Assembly: GCF_000271405.2 (NCBI RefSeq)
Contig: NC_018081.1
Location: 1,526,252-1,590,251, forward strand
DNA: 64,000 bases
Source: Enterococcus hirae ATCC 9790
Lineage (GTDB): Bacteria; Bacillota; Bacilli; Lactobacillales; Enterococcaceae
Reading direction: 5' to 3'
The notes under the pieces: model-generated
What the model saw: only the letters and a program-made list of their open reading frames with translations
Database searches by the model: none
What the model was told of the DNA's origin: nothing
Position numbers and translations under genes: made by a program
In this document: positions 1-10,280 of the stretch, piece after piece
Layout of the letters: every line of letters begins with the position of its first letter
Numbering within the stretch: position 1 is the first letter of the stretch

Positions 1-989
1 AAGAATAGTATAAAAATATCTCCGACAGGTACAAACGGATTATCTGCCAAGAAAACAAAAGTATGAACGGTATGCTCAACTATTTCAAGAACGAAATAGC
101 TTTTCAAAAACAGATACTGATGCCACCTTTATGCGGATGAAAGACGATTATATGCGAAATGGACAGCTCAAGCCAGGTTATAATTTACAAATCGCCACCG
201 AAAATCAGTATGTTTTGAGCTATGAATTATTTCCAAATCCCACAGACACCAAAACATTGAATCCATTTTTTAGACAGTTTTTTAGACCGACATAAGGAGT
301 TACCGGAGTACATTGTGGCAGATGCAGGGTATGGTAGCGAAGAAAATTACATGTATATCAACGATGTTCTACATAAAACTCCCTTAATTACATATGGCAG
401 TTATCACAAAGAAAATAAAAAGAAGTACAAGGATAATCCGTTTAACGTGGAGAATTGGCGTTATCTTGAAGAACAAGACACCTATATTTGCCCAGCGAAT
501 CGTCCGGTACCGTTCAAAAATTATAGTCGCAGAAAAGATAAAGGTGGCTTTATTCGAGATTTCAAAATCTATGAATGTGAGGATTGTCGGAACTGTTCAG
601 TTCGTCGTCAATGTACGCGTGCGAAAAGTGAACAAAAGCGAAAAATTCAAGTAAATAATAATTGGCGCTATTTCAAAGCAGAATGCAGAAAAAAGCTTTT
701 AGAGGAGAAAACTGGTTCGATTTATCGGAAACGAAAAATGGATGTCGAACCCGTGTTCGGACATCTAAAGGCTCATTTGGCGTTCCATCGTTTCCATTTG
801 CGTGGGAAACAAGGAGCAACGATTGATATTGGTTTGGCACTGATGGCATTAAATTTAAGAAAATTAGGAAAATATATGGAGAGGAAAGTGCGCAAAAACA
901 GAAAAAATAAGTTCGATTTTGACAATAAACATCAAAATCGAACTTATTTTCTTTTTGAGAAAGAACTATTGTCCCACTCTCTTTTTTGA
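1..989 (+). pseudogene. IS1182-family transposase, 5'-truncated by window and frameshifted
   Basis: DDE transposase of the IS1182 type. The upstream part reads in one frame from about base 16 and carries the family segment around [12 protein letters not shown]. The downstream part (from 315) has DAGYGSEENY around the second catalytic Asp, a Cys-rich insert (YECEDCRNCSVRRQC) and a C-terminal VEPVFGHLK segment that should carry the catalytic Glu. The two parts are in different frames. Removing one T from the run at 266-271 joins them as ...[25 protein letters not shown]. The N-terminus lies outside the window. The element is probably inactive unless the T-run is a sequencing error. I could not identify its right terminal repeat. 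Confidence 0.85.
909..945 (+). terminator. Hairpin inside the transposase 3' end
   Basis: Perfect 14-bp inverted repeat AAGTTCGATTTTGA / TCAAAATCGAACTT with a 9-nt loop, followed by a T-rich stretch. It lies within the last codons of the transposase and may terminate its transcript. Confidence 0.55.
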
Positions 990-1215
990 TTGATTGCCGA
1001 AGTGCTGAATAATAAAGAATTCTTTAGGTGTTCATACTTTTGGACATTCTAACATGGAAATAAGACTTTTGGATATCCAGTAATAGGTAAGGATCGATAA
1101 CCTTCCATGATTGAAAAAAGAATGCGCAAAATTGGTTCAATTGCTAAACGAACTCTGGATTTTTTTAGAACGGAATTTTAATGTCAGGAATTTTCGTATG
1201 TGATTTAGCTATAAC

Positions 1216-2184
1216 TTATTGAGTAATAAACGAAATCAATGATTGATCTTTTAACCCGTGATTCAAGGCAATCAGTAGTTTGATGCGAGCTTTTTGGCTA
1301 TTGATGCTATTACAAAAAATAATCCCCATGTTTGCTAATTCTTTTCCGCCACCCTCGTAGTCATAAACAGGTTCTGCTATCCCATTAAAACACCGGGAAA
1401 CTAAGACCACTGGGATTTTTTGTACTAATAATTTTTTCAAAGCTGTTACAGCTTGTGGTGGTAAATTGCCAGCTCCTAAAGCTTCGATCACTAGGCCATC
1501 TACTTTGGTATGGGCGATAGCTTCTAATAGATCACCTTGCATCCCCGCATAAGCCTTAACGATTGGGATCGTACCATTGACTGAAGTGATATCTAAGCGT
1601 GTAGTTTCTAGTAATTCTTGCATAAATAAGATCCGATGTTTTGTTACTAGACCAATTGGACCTAATGTGGGTGTACGAAAAGTGGCAACATTTGTCGTGT
1701 GGGTTTTGGTCACGTAACGTGCGGAGTGGATCTCATCGTTCATTACGACCAATACACCTTTTCCATTTGCTTCCTTACAACTAGCGACTCGAATAGCACT
1801 CTCGAAATTGTACAGCCCATCGCTCCCTAATTCGTTGCTGGATCGCATAGCGCCAGTTAGTACGATCGGCAGTTTATCTCCAATCGTCGTGTCTAAGAAA
1901 AAGGCGGTTTCTTCTAACGTATCTGTTCCATGAGTGATTACAACACCGTCAAACCCCAAATGATAGGCTTCATTAATCCGATTTTTTAAAATTAACATAT
2001 GTTTAGGCATGATATGAGGTGAAGGAAGATTAAAGATATCTTCTATTACTAAATCAACATCTTCTGGAATTTCAATTTCAGCATCTAGCAAAGGATTCAC
2101 AACATCAGGACTCACTCCACCAGTTAAAAGATTTTCTCTCATGGCAATCGTTCCGCCAGTGTGTAAAATTAGAATTTTTTTCAT
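1216..2184 (-). CDS. ansA: L-asparaginase
   Basis: Cytoplasmic L-asparagine amidohydrolase giving aspartate and ammonia. The 322-residue protein has the usual family length. The N-terminal HTGGTIA holds the nucleophile Thr (T12), and THGTDTLEETAFF near residue 85 holds the second catalytic Thr-Asp pair. No signal peptide is visible, which fits the type I cytoplasmic group. The ATG is preceded by an AAGGAAG ribosome site on the minus strand. It is divergent from the DUF72 gene with about 150 bp between them, so the two probably have back-to-back promoters. The frame is intact. Confidence 0.93.
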   Translation of the reverse strand: MKKILILHTGGTIAMRENLLTGGVSPDVVNPLLDAEIEIPEDVDLVIEDIFNLPSPHIMPKHMLILKNRINEAYHLGFDGVVITHGTDTLEETAFFLDTTIGDKLPIVLTGAMRSSNELGSDGLYNFESAIRVASCKEANGKGVLVVMNDEIHSARYVTKTHTTNVATFRTPTLGPIGLVTKHRILFMQELLETTRLDITSVNGTIPIVKAYAGMQGDLLEAIAHTKVDGLVIEALGAGNLPPQAVTALKKLLVQKIPVVLVSRCFNGIAEPVYDYEGGGKELANMGIIFCNSINSQKARIKLLIALNHGLKDQSLISFITQ

Positions 2185-2339
2185 TTTTTTTCGGACTTCC
2201 TTACATATAATTTTGCATAGGCTTTAACGCTTATTGTATACTATATGAAAGAGTTTTGCTATCCGTGGCATTGAGCAATGAGTAGTAAATCTCACTATAC
2301 ATAGTTGATTTTTGGATGGAAAAGCAAAGGTGGCTTGAA

Positions 2340-3173
2340 ATGATACGAATCGGATTAACCTCATTTAAAGAACATGATAAATTGACTGGAAAAAAGAATA
2401 ACACACTTTATGAGTATGCTAGATATTTGCCATTAGTGGAGCTTGATACAGCTTACTATGGAATCCCAAGACGAACTTCGGTAGAAAAATGGGTGCAAGA
2501 GGTTCCAAATGATTTTCGTTTTGTTGTTAAGGCGTATCAAGGGATTAGTGGTCAAAGAGACTGGGAAAAATATTATCAAACAGAAGAAGAAATGATTGCT
2601 AAATTTCTGGAAGTAATGAAACCAATGAGTGATGCGAACAAGCTTTTTTGTTTTTTAGTCCAATTTCCAGCTTCCTTTAAATGCACCAAGGAAAGTGTAC
2701 AATACCTACGTAAGCTTCGAAAATGGTTTGCTGGCTATCCGGTAGCAATCGAACTTCGGGACTTTTCGTGGTACAGCGAGGAATTCGTTGAGCGCACGAG
2801 AAGCTTCATGACTCGAGCAGAATTTTCTTTGGCAGTAATTGATGAACCACAGTTGTTAAACACAACAGTTCCTTTTGACCCATTCATCACGAATCCAGAC
2901 TTTGCTCTTTTCAGGTTTCACGGAAGAAATGCTCAAGGTTGGCAGGCCAATGATAAAGATTGGCGTAAAAAAAGAACTCTTTATCGCTATTCTGAGCAGG
3001 AACTGAGAGAACTAGCAACTGCTATTGACTCTGTTAGCTCAAAAACGAAAGAAATCGGAATTATCTTTAACAACAATTCTGGTGGAGATGCTGCAGAAAA
3101 TGCGTTAGCTTTACAAAAAATATTAAAAATAAAACCGGAAGGCTTAAACCCACAACAAATGGATTTATTTTAG
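2340..3173 (+). CDS. DUF72 family protein (YecE/YunF-like)
   Basis: DUF72 proteins form a TIM-barrel-like family with no settled biochemical role. Here the N-terminal MIRIGLTSFKEHD, the VELDTAYYGIP segment and the C-terminal FNNNSGGDAAENA are typical. I start at the ATG at 2340 (277 residues) rather than an ATG 24 bp upstream, because AAAGGTGG lies about 9 bp before it and homologues begin MIRIGL. The Cof-type phosphatase follows after 14 bp, so the two are likely cotranscribed. Confidence 0.85.
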   Translation: MIRIGLTSFKEHDKLTGKKNNTLYEYARYLPLVELDTAYYGIPRRTSVEKWVQEVPNDFRFVVKAYQGISGQRDWEKYYQTEEEMIAKFLEVMKPMSDANKLFCFLVQFPASFKCTKESVQYLRKLRKWFAGYPVAIELRDFSWYSEEFVERTRSFMTRAEFSLAVIDEPQLLNTTVPFDPFITNPDFALFRFHGRNAQGWQANDKDWRKKRTLYRYSEQELRELATAIDSVSSKTKEIGIIFNNNSGGDAAENALALQKILKIKPEGLNPQQMDLF

Positions 3174-3187
3174 AGAGGGAGCGTTGA

Positions 3188-4027
3188 ATGATCAAAGCAA
3201 TTTTTTTTGATATTGATGGCACATTAGTCAACGACCGTTCAAAAGCACTTGCTTCGACTAAACGTGCGATTAGCTATGCTAGAAAAAATGGGATATTGTG
3301 TGGTGTAGCAACTGGGCGGAGTCCAGTTAAAATCAAAGAAGTGATTGATGAATTGGAATTAGATATGTATGTTGTCTATAATGGACAATTGGTATTTACT
3401 GCCGAACGAACGATTGTAGATCAACCATTTGATCAAGTCGTTTTAAGTAAGATCGTGGAATATGCTGATAAGAACCATCGCCAGATCATTTTTGGTGGAA
3501 GAGATCAACTAGCTGGTTCGACCACGATGCTATTAGGACAGTCGATTTTAATCAAACGTTTAGTTAGTTTATTACCAAAAAAATTTCCCGTTCGATTGAT
3601 GAAAAAAGGACTGCAAATGTTTAGCCCACATCGACAGAAAAAGCGATATGAGGCACTGGAGATTCTTGATGAGCCAATTTACCAATGTATTTTATTGAGT
3701 CAGGAATCAGAACAAGAAAAATTAGAAGAGCGGTTTCCGGAGTGCAGCTTTCAACGGTCCAATGCGTATACCGTTGATATCATTCCAAAAGGTGGCTCAA
3801 AGCTTTCAGGAATTGCAGCCTTTGCCAAAGACATGGGGATCGAAATGACCGAGATCATGGCATTTGGTGATCATTATAACGACATTGAGATGCTGGAAGG
3901 TGTCGGAATCGGGGTTGCTATGGGGAATGCTCAAAAAGAAGTTAAGCAAGCTGCTGATTATGTGACGGATACCAATGAAAAAGACGGAATTTATCAAGGA
4001 CTGAAGCATTATGGTTTGATTTACTAA
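3188..4027 (+). CDS. Cof-type HAD-superfamily hydrolase
   Basis: Phosphatase of the Cof/YkrA (HAD IIB) group, acting in the cytoplasm on small phosphorylated metabolites; the substrate cannot be told from sequence. Motif I is FFDIDGTL (residues 6-13, nucleophile Asp), motif II is VATGRS, and motif IV is GDHYNDIEML near the C-terminus. At 279 residues it has the usual length including the type IIB cap. GAGAGGGAG before the ATG is a good ribosome site. It lies directly behind the DUF72 gene. Confidence 0.9.
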   Translation: MIKAIFFDIDGTLVNDRSKALASTKRAISYARKNGILCGVATGRSPVKIKEVIDELELDMYVVYNGQLVFTAERTIVDQPFDQVVLSKIVEYADKNHRQIIFGGRDQLAGSTTMLLGQSILIKRLVSLLPKKFPVRLMKKGLQMFSPHRQKKRYEALEILDEPIYQCILLSQESEQEKLEERFPECSFQRSNAYTVDIIPKGGSKLSGIAAFAKDMGIEMTEIMAFGDHYNDIEMLEGVGIGVAMGNAQKEVKQAADYVTDTNEKDGIYQGLKHYGLIY

Positions 4028-4091
4028 AACAGTTGATAGACTAGACTTCAGTAAAAATGTTAAGAGAAGTAAGAAAAGAAGGTAGAAAAAG

Positions 4092-4622
4092 ATGTCTGAG
4101 AAAACACCCTTTCAACAAGTAGAAGAGTTTCATAAAATTTTTGATCCTCGTTCACCTGATGTACCGACTGCATTTTCGAAACAAGCAGCCATTTATCGTG
4201 CAGAATTTAAAATCGAAGAATTAGTCGAATTGATTGCGGCCAATTGTCAGGGAGATCAGGAACAATTACACGAAGGAGTAACAGCTCTTCACGAAGCATT
4301 AGAGAAAGCAGAACAAAAAATGTTGACTAAAAAAGAATGGGGACAAGCACCTTTGATCGAGCAAGTCGATGCTTTAACCGATCTTTTATATTTTACTTAT
4401 GGTTCTTTTTCATTATTGGGTGTTGATCCTACGAAGATATTTGAGATCGTTCACCAAGCAAACATGGGGAAATTATTCCCAGATGGTAAACCACATTATC
4501 ATCCGGTCACGAGTAAGGTATTAAAACCTGATAACTGGGAAGAGCAGTGTGCCCCTGAACCTAAGATCGCCAAAGAAATTCAACGGCAAATCGCTCAAGC
4601 GACTCGAAAGAAACAGTCTTGA
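4092..4622 (+). CDS. MazG-like all-alpha NTP pyrophosphohydrolase
   Basis: The 176-residue protein has the metal-binding signature of the all-alpha NTP-pyrophosphatase superfamily (MazG/PRA-PH): FKIEELVEL near residue 45 (ExxE) and QVDALTDLLYFTYG near residue 97 (second acidic helix). These enzymes split nucleoside triphosphates or related compounds to the monophosphate plus pyrophosphate. The exact substrate is not predictable. It follows the Cof-type phosphatase after about 64 bp and may share its transcript. The C-terminus is basic and probably flexible. Confidence 0.75.
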   Translation: MSEKTPFQQVEEFHKIFDPRSPDVPTAFSKQAAIYRAEFKIEELVELIAANCQGDQEQLHEGVTALHEALEKAEQKMLTKKEWGQAPLIEQVDALTDLLYFTYGSFSLLGVDPTKIFEIVHQANMGKLFPDGKPHYHPVTSKVLKPDNWEEQCAPEPKIAKEIQRQIAQATRKKQS

Positions 4623-4728
4623 ATAGACGAAACAAACCAAAATAAACCGGCGTTTCATACTGGTTATGCTATTTTCTAGGTAGGAATAAAAGATTTTCGA
4701 TGAAGTTAGTGAATGCTTAAAAATTGTG

Positions 4729-4844
4729 TGTTATAATTTACAATAGATGTCTTTTGCACGGAAGACGTATTTATTGTTTTATGCACACAAATTATTTAAC
4801 TAAGCATAAAAAATAGATGCATATTGAAAACGGAGGTACCTTAA
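4729..4844 (+). promoter_or_regulatory. ezrA promoter and leader
   Basis: TATAAT at 4732-4737 is preceded by TG one base upstream (extended -10); no convincing -35 is seen. The transcript would carry a leader of about 100 nt with a small hairpin (GTCTT 4749-4753 / AAGAC 4762-4766). The ribosome site CGGAGG at 4831-4836 is 8 bp from the ezrA ATG. Confidence 0.6.
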
Positions 4845-6565
4845 ATGGGAAATAATGTTATCATCGGAATCGTCATAGCAATCATTATAGTCGCCCTAGT
4901 CGTCTTTTTGGTTAGTTACTATATGAAGAAAAAAACCAAGATCGATTGGACGCCTTGGAAAAGCGCAAGGAAGAATTATTCGACTTGCCTGTGATTGAAG
5001 AAGTCGATGATGTTAAAAAAATGCATCTGGTGGGGCAAAGCCAAAATACCTTTCGTGAATGGAGTCAAAAATGGAATGACATATCCACTTCCTCGTTTGC
5101 TGAGTTAGAAAGTCAAATTTTTGAAGTAGAAAATCTTAATGAGAGTTTCCGATTTTTAAAAGGTAAAAAAGCTGTGATCGAAGCAGAAAAAACCATGGAC
5201 CAAATGGAAAAGAAAGTTTCTGAGATTCGTGATGGACTAAAAGAGTTACGTGAAACAGAAGAACGTAATTCACTAGCGGTTCAGCAAGCTTTGGATGTCT
5301 ATGAAGAACTGAAAGAAACAATCAGAGAAGATGAGCAAGAATACGGTCCTGCGTTTCCTGAATTACAAAAGCAAGTCAAGATGATCGAAAATGAATTCAC
5401 GCAATTTGTTGCATTGAATACTTCAGGTGATCCTGTTGAAGCTCGAGAAGTTTTGGATAAAGCAGAAAAACATACGTATGAAGTTGAAGCTTTGATGAAA
5501 AAAGTTCCGCCGCTATTTGAAGATTTGAACACTACTTTCCCAGAACAACTGGAAGAAATCCAGCAAACTTATGAAAAATTGATGCAGGAACAATATGTTT
5601 TCCCAGAAGAAGATCTTGTTGGTGAGATTGAAAAAGTAAGCCATCGTATTGAAAGTTCATTAGCAAATCTTGAAAAAACAGAAGTTGAAACGGTTGAATT
5701 CGAGAATCGTGAAACTGCTAGTATGATTGATTCGCTCTACGACATTCTAGAGCGGGAAATGGAAGCCCAAAATTATGTCACAACCAATCAAGCAACCATT
5801 GAACAATACATCAAACATGCCACAAAAAACAATCGTCAATTATTGATTGAGTTAGATCATACTGCTCAAAGTTATGCGTTGAATCATAATGAAATTGGTC
5901 GAGTACGCGGATTCCAAACAGAAGTGGAAGAAATCGAACGTCAAAACGAACAGATGAAACCACAAATCCAGCAACACTTGCTACCATATTCTGAAGTACG
6001 GACTTTCTATAAAAAAGTATTCAAAGTTTTAGAAGATATCGAAAACCAACAAGTTGAAATCGATGACTCACTACACGAGTTAAGAAAAGGTGAAAAAGAA
6101 GCGCAAGAAAAAATCGATACTTTCGAATTTAAATTGCGTAATTTAAAACGTTTTGTGGAACAACAACGTTTGCCTGGTCTACCAAATGATTATTTAGAAT
6201 TTTTCTTTGTGGCAACTGATCGGATTGAAGAGCTAAGTATCGTGCTAAATAAAATCAGAGTCAATATGGAAGAAGTCAATCGCTTAGTTACGTTATGTGA
6301 AGAAGATTTAGACTTACTTGATAAGAAAACGCATGATTTAGTGGATGCTGCAGCACTGACAGAACAAATGCTACAGTATGCAAATCGTTATCGCCACACA
6401 CATGAAGAAATCAGAGAAGCAATTGATAAAAGTTATTACTTATTCAATAAGGAACATCATTATCAAGAAGCTTTGGACGAGATCGGTACAGCACTCGAAC
6501 GTGTTGAACCTGGTGCTTTCAAGAGAATTGAAGATTTTTATTTTAAGAATCCTGATTTAGTTTAA
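4845..6565 (+). CDS. ezrA: Septation ring formation regulator EzrA (frameshifted at an A-run)
   Basis: EzrA is a membrane-anchored, spectrin-like cell-division protein that controls FtsZ ring assembly. The ATG at 4845 opens a frame encoding the expected N-terminal membrane helix (VIIGIVIAIIIVALVVFLVS) and KKK. It then falls out of frame in the A-run 4929-4935. One extra A gives KKKNQDRLDALEKRKEELFDLP and joins the long remaining frame, which otherwise opens only at a TTG at 4946. The body is almost all coiled coil and ends at about the usual length (about 573 residues when joined). As read, the protein would lose its membrane anchor, so a sequencing error or slippage is more likely than real loss. 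Confidence 0.92.
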
Positions 6566-6581
6566 TAAAACTAACTAAAAA

Positions 6582-6618
6582 GGCAACACTGGTCAATCCA
6601 CCAAGTGTTGTCTTTTTT
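6582..6618 (+). terminator. ezrA terminator
   Basis: GGCAACACT / AGTGTTGTC stem (one G-T pair) around a 13-nt loop, followed by six Ts. It ends ezrA transcription 17 bp after its stop codon. Confidence 0.85.
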
Positions 6619-6660
6619 CGTGTTCAATTACACGAAACTTTCTGAAAAAACAACCTCCTC

Positions 6661-6689
6661 TTGAAAGCAATTGGGACAACCGTTATAAT
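6661..6689 (+). promoter_or_regulatory. Sigma-A promoter of the cysteine desulfurase-thiI operon
   Basis: TTGAAA at 6661-6666 and TATAAT at 6684-6689 with an exact 17-bp spacer, about 30 bp before the start codon. Confidence 0.8.
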
Positions 6690-6720
6690 AGTAAAGAATT
6701 TCAAAAAAGAGGGGTTTCTT

Positions 6721-7863
6721 ATGATATATTTTGATAATAGTGCGACAACCCCAATCTTTCCGCAAAGTTTAGATGCCTATATAAAGACAAGTCAGCGGAT
6801 TATTGGGAATCCGTCAAGTTTGCATGATTTAGGCAATCAAGCAAACCGTTTGTTACAACAAGCTAGAAAACAAATTGCTGAGCTGATCACTGTTACTCCA
6901 GATGAAATTTATTTTACTTCTGGTGGGACAGAAGGCGATAATTGGGTACTTAAAGGGACGATGATTGAAAAACGTGAATATGGAAACCACATGATCATCT
7001 CTGGGATAGAACATCCTGCTGTAAGTGAAACAGCTGAACAACTTAAATCTCTAGGGGTAGAAGTTAGTATAGCGCCAGTAAATAATCAAGGATTTGTCAT
7101 TGTTGATGAATTGAAGAAACTAATTCGTAAAGACACGGTGTTGGTTTCAATCATGGCAGTCAATAACGAAATTGGATCAATCCAACCAATTTTAGAAATC
7201 AGTGAGTTGCTAAAAGAATACCCTAAAATCCATTTTCATGTGGATGCTGTGCAAGCAATCGGAAAAGTTTCTTTATCTGAATGGCTGACCGAAAGAGTTG
7301 ATTTTGCGACGTTTTCAGCTCATAAATTTCATGGACCACGGGGTATAGGTTTTATTTATTGGAAGAAGGGACGACGTTTAGCACCGCTTCTTAATGGCGG
7401 TGGCCAAGAAAAAAATCAGCGAAGTGGAACAGAAAATGTTCCTGCGATTGTCGCAATGGCGAAAGCCTTACGAATTGCACTGGATCGAAAACTTCAAAAG
7501 CCAGATCACACCAAACATTTAAAAGAGGCATTGATCAACGCTTTGAAAGCCTATGAAAAAGTGACTATTTTTTCAGAGGGAGAAGATTATGCACCACATA
7601 TCTTATGTTTTTCACTCAAAGGGATTCGAGGAGAAGTCCTTGTTCATGCGTTAGAAGAAAAACAAATATTTATTTCTACAACTAGTGCTTGTTCTTCTCG
7701 TAAACACCTTGCAAGTAGCACGTTGCATGCCATGCATGTGCCTGATGATTTAGCTACGTCAGCTGTTCGCATTAGTTTAGATGAAAGTAATTCTATGGCA
7801 GAAGTAGAACAATTTATGATCATTTTTAAACAATTATATAAGAAATTTTCAACCATCAATTAA
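6721..7863 (+). CDS. Cysteine desulfurase (NifS/IscS-like, ThiI partner)
   Basis: PLP enzyme that removes sulfur from cysteine as a persulfide and passes it on. MIYFDNSATTP at the N-terminus, HVDAVQAIGK, the PLP-lysine segment SAHKFHGPRGIGF and the active-site Cys in TSACSSRK are all present. The protein has 380 residues from the ATG at 6721, which has AGAGGGG upstream; an in-frame extension to 6661 lies inside the promoter. thiI starts 19 bp downstream. In Bacillus the equivalent pair (NifZ-ThiI) makes 4-thiouridine in tRNA, so this copy is most likely dedicated to tRNA thiolation rather than general Fe-S supply. Confidence 0.92.
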   Translation: MIYFDNSATTPIFPQSLDAYIKTSQRIIGNPSSLHDLGNQANRLLQQARKQIAELITVTPDEIYFTSGGTEGDNWVLKGTMIEKREYGNHMIISGIEHPAVSETAEQLKSLGVEVSIAPVNNQGFVIVDELKKLIRKDTVLVSIMAVNNEIGSIQPILEISELLKEYPKIHFHVDAVQAIGKVSLSEWLTERVDFATFSAHKFHGPRGIGFIYWKKGRRLAPLLNGGGQEKNQRSGTENVPAIVAMAKALRIALDRKLQKPDHTKHLKEALINALKAYEKVTIFSEGEDYAPHILCFSLKGIRGEVLVHALEEKQIFISTTSACSSRKHLASSTLHAMHVPDDLATSAVRISLDESNSMAEVEQFMIIFKQLYKKFSTIN

Positions 7864-7881
7864 TCAATAAGGAGTGTTTTT

Positions 7882-9093
7882 GTGAAATATAGTGAAATCA
7901 TGGTCCGCTATGGTGAACTGTCAACAAAAGGAAAAAACCGTAAAAGTTTTATTATGCAACTTGCTCAAAATGTTCGTCAAGCATTGAGTGATTTTCCCGA
8001 AATCAAGATCCATGCTGATCGTGACCGGATGCACCTACTGTTAAATGGTGCTGATAGTGCGTTAGTTATACCTAAATTGGCTAAAATTTTCGGTATCCAA
8101 AATTTCTCACCAAGTATTCGAATCGAAAAAGATGTTCAAAAGTTAAAAGATGCAGTTCAAGCTATCATGAAAGAAGTCTATACAGGAAAAGAAACCTTTA
8201 AAATTATTGCGAAACGTAGTGACCACGACTTTGAATTAACAAGTAATGAATTAAATCAAACGTTAGGAAATGCGGTGGTAGATATCTTCCCTGATATAGA
8301 AGCACAAATGCGTAAACCAGATATTCCACTACGGGTAGAAATCCGTCGAGATGCTGCTTACCTATCCTATGAAACGATTAAAGGAGCAGGCGGGTTGCCA
8401 GTGGGAACAAGCGGTAAAGGCATGTTGATGTTGTCTGGTGGAATCGATTCACCTGTGGCTGGTTATTTTGCCATGAAGCGTGGTGTCGAAATTGAAGCGG
8501 TCCACTTTGCTAGTCCACCTTACACGAGTGAGCAAGCATTACAAAAAGCAAAAGATTTAACAGCAAAATTGACTCCTTATGTCGGTAAAATCGAGTTTAT
8601 CGAGGTACCGTTTACTGAGATCCAAGAAGAAATCAAGAAAAACATTCCACAAGGGTACTGGATGACGATTACTCGACGGATGATGCTGCGATTAACGGAT
8701 GAGATCCGCCGATTACGCCATGGTTTGATTATCCTTAATGGGGAGTCTTTAGGACAAGTAGCTTCGCAGACCTTACAAAGCATGGTTGCTATCAATGAAG
8801 TAACGAATACGCCTATCATTCGTCCAGTTGCTACGATGGATAAATTAGAAATCATTGAAGTAGCTGAACAAATCGATACCTTTGAGCTTTCAGTCCAACC
8901 ATTTGAAGATTGCTGTACGATTTTTGCCCCACCTCAACCAAAGACTCGACCACGCCTTGATAAAGTTCATCAATACGAAGAACGTTTACCAATCGAAGAA
9001 ATGATCGAACGAGCTCTTTCTGGTTTAAAAATGGAAACGATCCATACAGCTACCGAAGCTGAACAAGTAGAAGAATTTGCTGATTTGTTATAA
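7882..9093 (+). CDS. thiI: tRNA 4-thiouridine synthetase ThiI
   Basis: Adenylates U8 of tRNA and transfers sulfur to give 4-thiouridine. The protein has 403 residues: an N-terminal ferredoxin-like part, a THUMP domain (about 60-165) and a PP-loop ATP pyrophosphatase with [13 protein letters not shown] (about 185). There is no C-terminal rhodanese domain, as is usual in Firmicutes, so sulfur must come from the adjacent desulfurase. It starts at GTG with AAGGAG 7 bp upstream. Operon with the preceding gene. Confidence 0.95.
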   Translation: MKYSEIMVRYGELSTKGKNRKSFIMQLAQNVRQALSDFPEIKIHADRDRMHLLLNGADSALVIPKLAKIFGIQNFSPSIRIEKDVQKLKDAVQAIMKEVYTGKETFKIIAKRSDHDFELTSNELNQTLGNAVVDIFPDIEAQMRKPDIPLRVEIRRDAAYLSYETIKGAGGLPVGTSGKGMLMLSGGIDSPVAGYFAMKRGVEIEAVHFASPPYTSEQALQKAKDLTAKLTPYVGKIEFIEVPFTEIQEEIKKNIPQGYWMTITRRMMLRLTDEIRRLRHGLIILNGESLGQVASQTLQSMVAINEVTNTPIIRPVATMDKLEIIEVAEQIDTFELSVQPFEDCCTIFAPPQPKTRPRLDKVHQYEERLPIEEMIERALSGLKMETIHTATEAEQVEEFADLL

Positions 9094-9217
9094 GAGTCTT
9101 GAAATTATCGTGGAGCTTTGACAAGAATAAGAAAGTAGATTGAACCGTTTTTTTATGTTTAATAAAACATACTTTAAAAACATTACTTTTTATTTGTTCT
9201 TACACTTATTTGAGGTT

Positions 9218-9380
9218 GAGACAAAAGTGTTCAGCATCAAGAAATAAGAAGGAATTTCCGAAAATTGATTCTCAAATTTTTGGTCAATTTCGGCTTATTT
9301 CCGAAGATGCTACTTTTGTCTCACCGTTTATTCGTTTTTAGAGATACTAGTAGAGACTGAGACAATTTTTGTCCCAGTCT
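9218..9380. repeat. Interspersed hairpin repeat, family A, plus terminator-like hairpin
   Basis: The thiI-rex gap (9094-9445) holds an imperfect hairpin bounded by GAGACAAAAG (9218) and CTTTTGTCTC (ending 9322), with inner GCATCAAGAAATAAGAAGG. Relatives occur at 26569-26700 and 28523-28684. It is followed by CGTTTATTCGTTTTTAGAG and a second hairpin, AGACTGAGACAA / TTGTCCCAGTCT (9354-9380, one mismatch). No gene is visible in this gap. Confidence 0.75.
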
Positions 9381-9445
9381 TGTTGCTCTAAGAGAGGATA
9401 AATGATAAACTGACTATGTGAAGAAATTAACAAAGGAGTTTGAAG

Positions 9446-10093
9446 ATGGGAGAAAAAATAGCGGTTTTACCAAAAGCAACAGCTAAAAGACTACCTTTAT
9501 ATTTACGTTATTTAAAAATGCTCAATGATTCAGGTGTGAAGCGGATTAAATCAAATGAATTTAGTCAAATCACCCAAGTACCTTCTGCGTCGATCCGTAG
9601 AGATTTTTCATATTTAGGTGAATTGGGGCGCAGTGGCTATGGTTATGAAGTGCCTTATCTGATCGAAGTATTTGATCGGATCTTAAAGACGGAAGAGGAA
9701 AAACGAATTGCCTTAGTTGGGTATGGGAATCTAGGGAAAGCTTTAAAGCACAATAATTTTAGAAGAAATGAAAATTTGAATATCGTCTGTGTATTTGACA
9801 ATGACCCTAAAATCGTCAACCAAGAAATCGATGGTCAATTTATTTATCCAATCGAACAGTTTGGCGAAATCGTCAAAAAAGAAAAAGTAACAGTTGCGAT
9901 TTCAACGGTTCCAAGTAAACACTCCCAGTCAGCAATCGATGAAATTGTGAAAGGTGGCGTATCAGCGATCTTAAACTTTGCTCCTGACCGAGTGATCGTA
10001 CCCAAGCATGTGAATATTCAATACATTGATTTGACGACAGAATTGCAAACGCTTATATTTTTTAACGAGAAATATTCAGAAGTTTTTTTATGA
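9446..10093 (+). CDS. rex: Redox-sensing transcriptional repressor Rex
   Basis: Rex senses the NADH/NAD+ ratio and represses fermentation and respiration genes when NADH is low. An N-terminal winged helix (residues 1-80, with SASIRRDFSYLGELGRSGYGY) is followed by a Rossmann domain with the dinucleotide motif GYGNLGKAL (about residue 90). A C-terminal dimerisation helix ends ...FFNEKYSEVFL. The protein has 215 residues from the ATG at 9446, which has AAAGGAG 7 bp upstream; a TTG two codons earlier is less likely. It sits alone between repeat-rich DNA and the AT-rich island. Confidence 0.94.
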   Translation: MGEKIAVLPKATAKRLPLYLRYLKMLNDSGVKRIKSNEFSQITQVPSASIRRDFSYLGELGRSGYGYEVPYLIEVFDRILKTEEEKRIALVGYGNLGKALKHNNFRRNENLNIVCVFDNDPKIVNQEIDGQFIYPIEQFGEIVKKEKVTVAISTVPSKHSQSAIDEIVKGGVSAILNFAPDRVIVPKHVNIQYIDLTTELQTLIFFNEKYSEVFL

Positions 10094-10109
10094 CAATCCA
10101 TAGTTTTAG

Positions 10110-10142
10110 CGCTTAGAGCCAATGTTTCTAAGCGTTTTTTTA
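10110..10142 (+). terminator. rex terminator
   Basis: CGCTTAGA / TCTAAGCG stem with a 9-nt loop and eight Ts, 16 bp after the rex stop codon. Confidence 0.88.
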
Positions 10143-10168
10143 TAACGCATGTTTATATCTATTTTTGT

Positions 10169-10280
10169 TTGTTTACAATCATAATACTGATATAATAGCT
10201 TTCAGTTCATTGTATCATCGTGTGCAGGGATTATAAAATAACTGGTTTTTTTGAAAGAAGAAACCTTTTTTTAGGAGTGA
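10169..10280 (+). promoter_or_regulatory. Candidate promoter and leader of the first unrecognised island
   Basis: TTGTTT (10169-10174), a 16-bp spacer and TATAAT (10191-10196). The early transcript contains GGTTT...AAACC followed by seven Ts (about 10244-10272), which resembles a weak attenuator, then TTAGGAG before a short ORF. The -35 is poor. This promoter would drive the small ORFs and probably the large protein that follows. Confidence 0.5.

Noticed and set aside
990..1215. Right end of the insertion sequence and target duplication
   Set aside because: No terminal inverted repeat or duplication could be recognised because the left end is outside the window.
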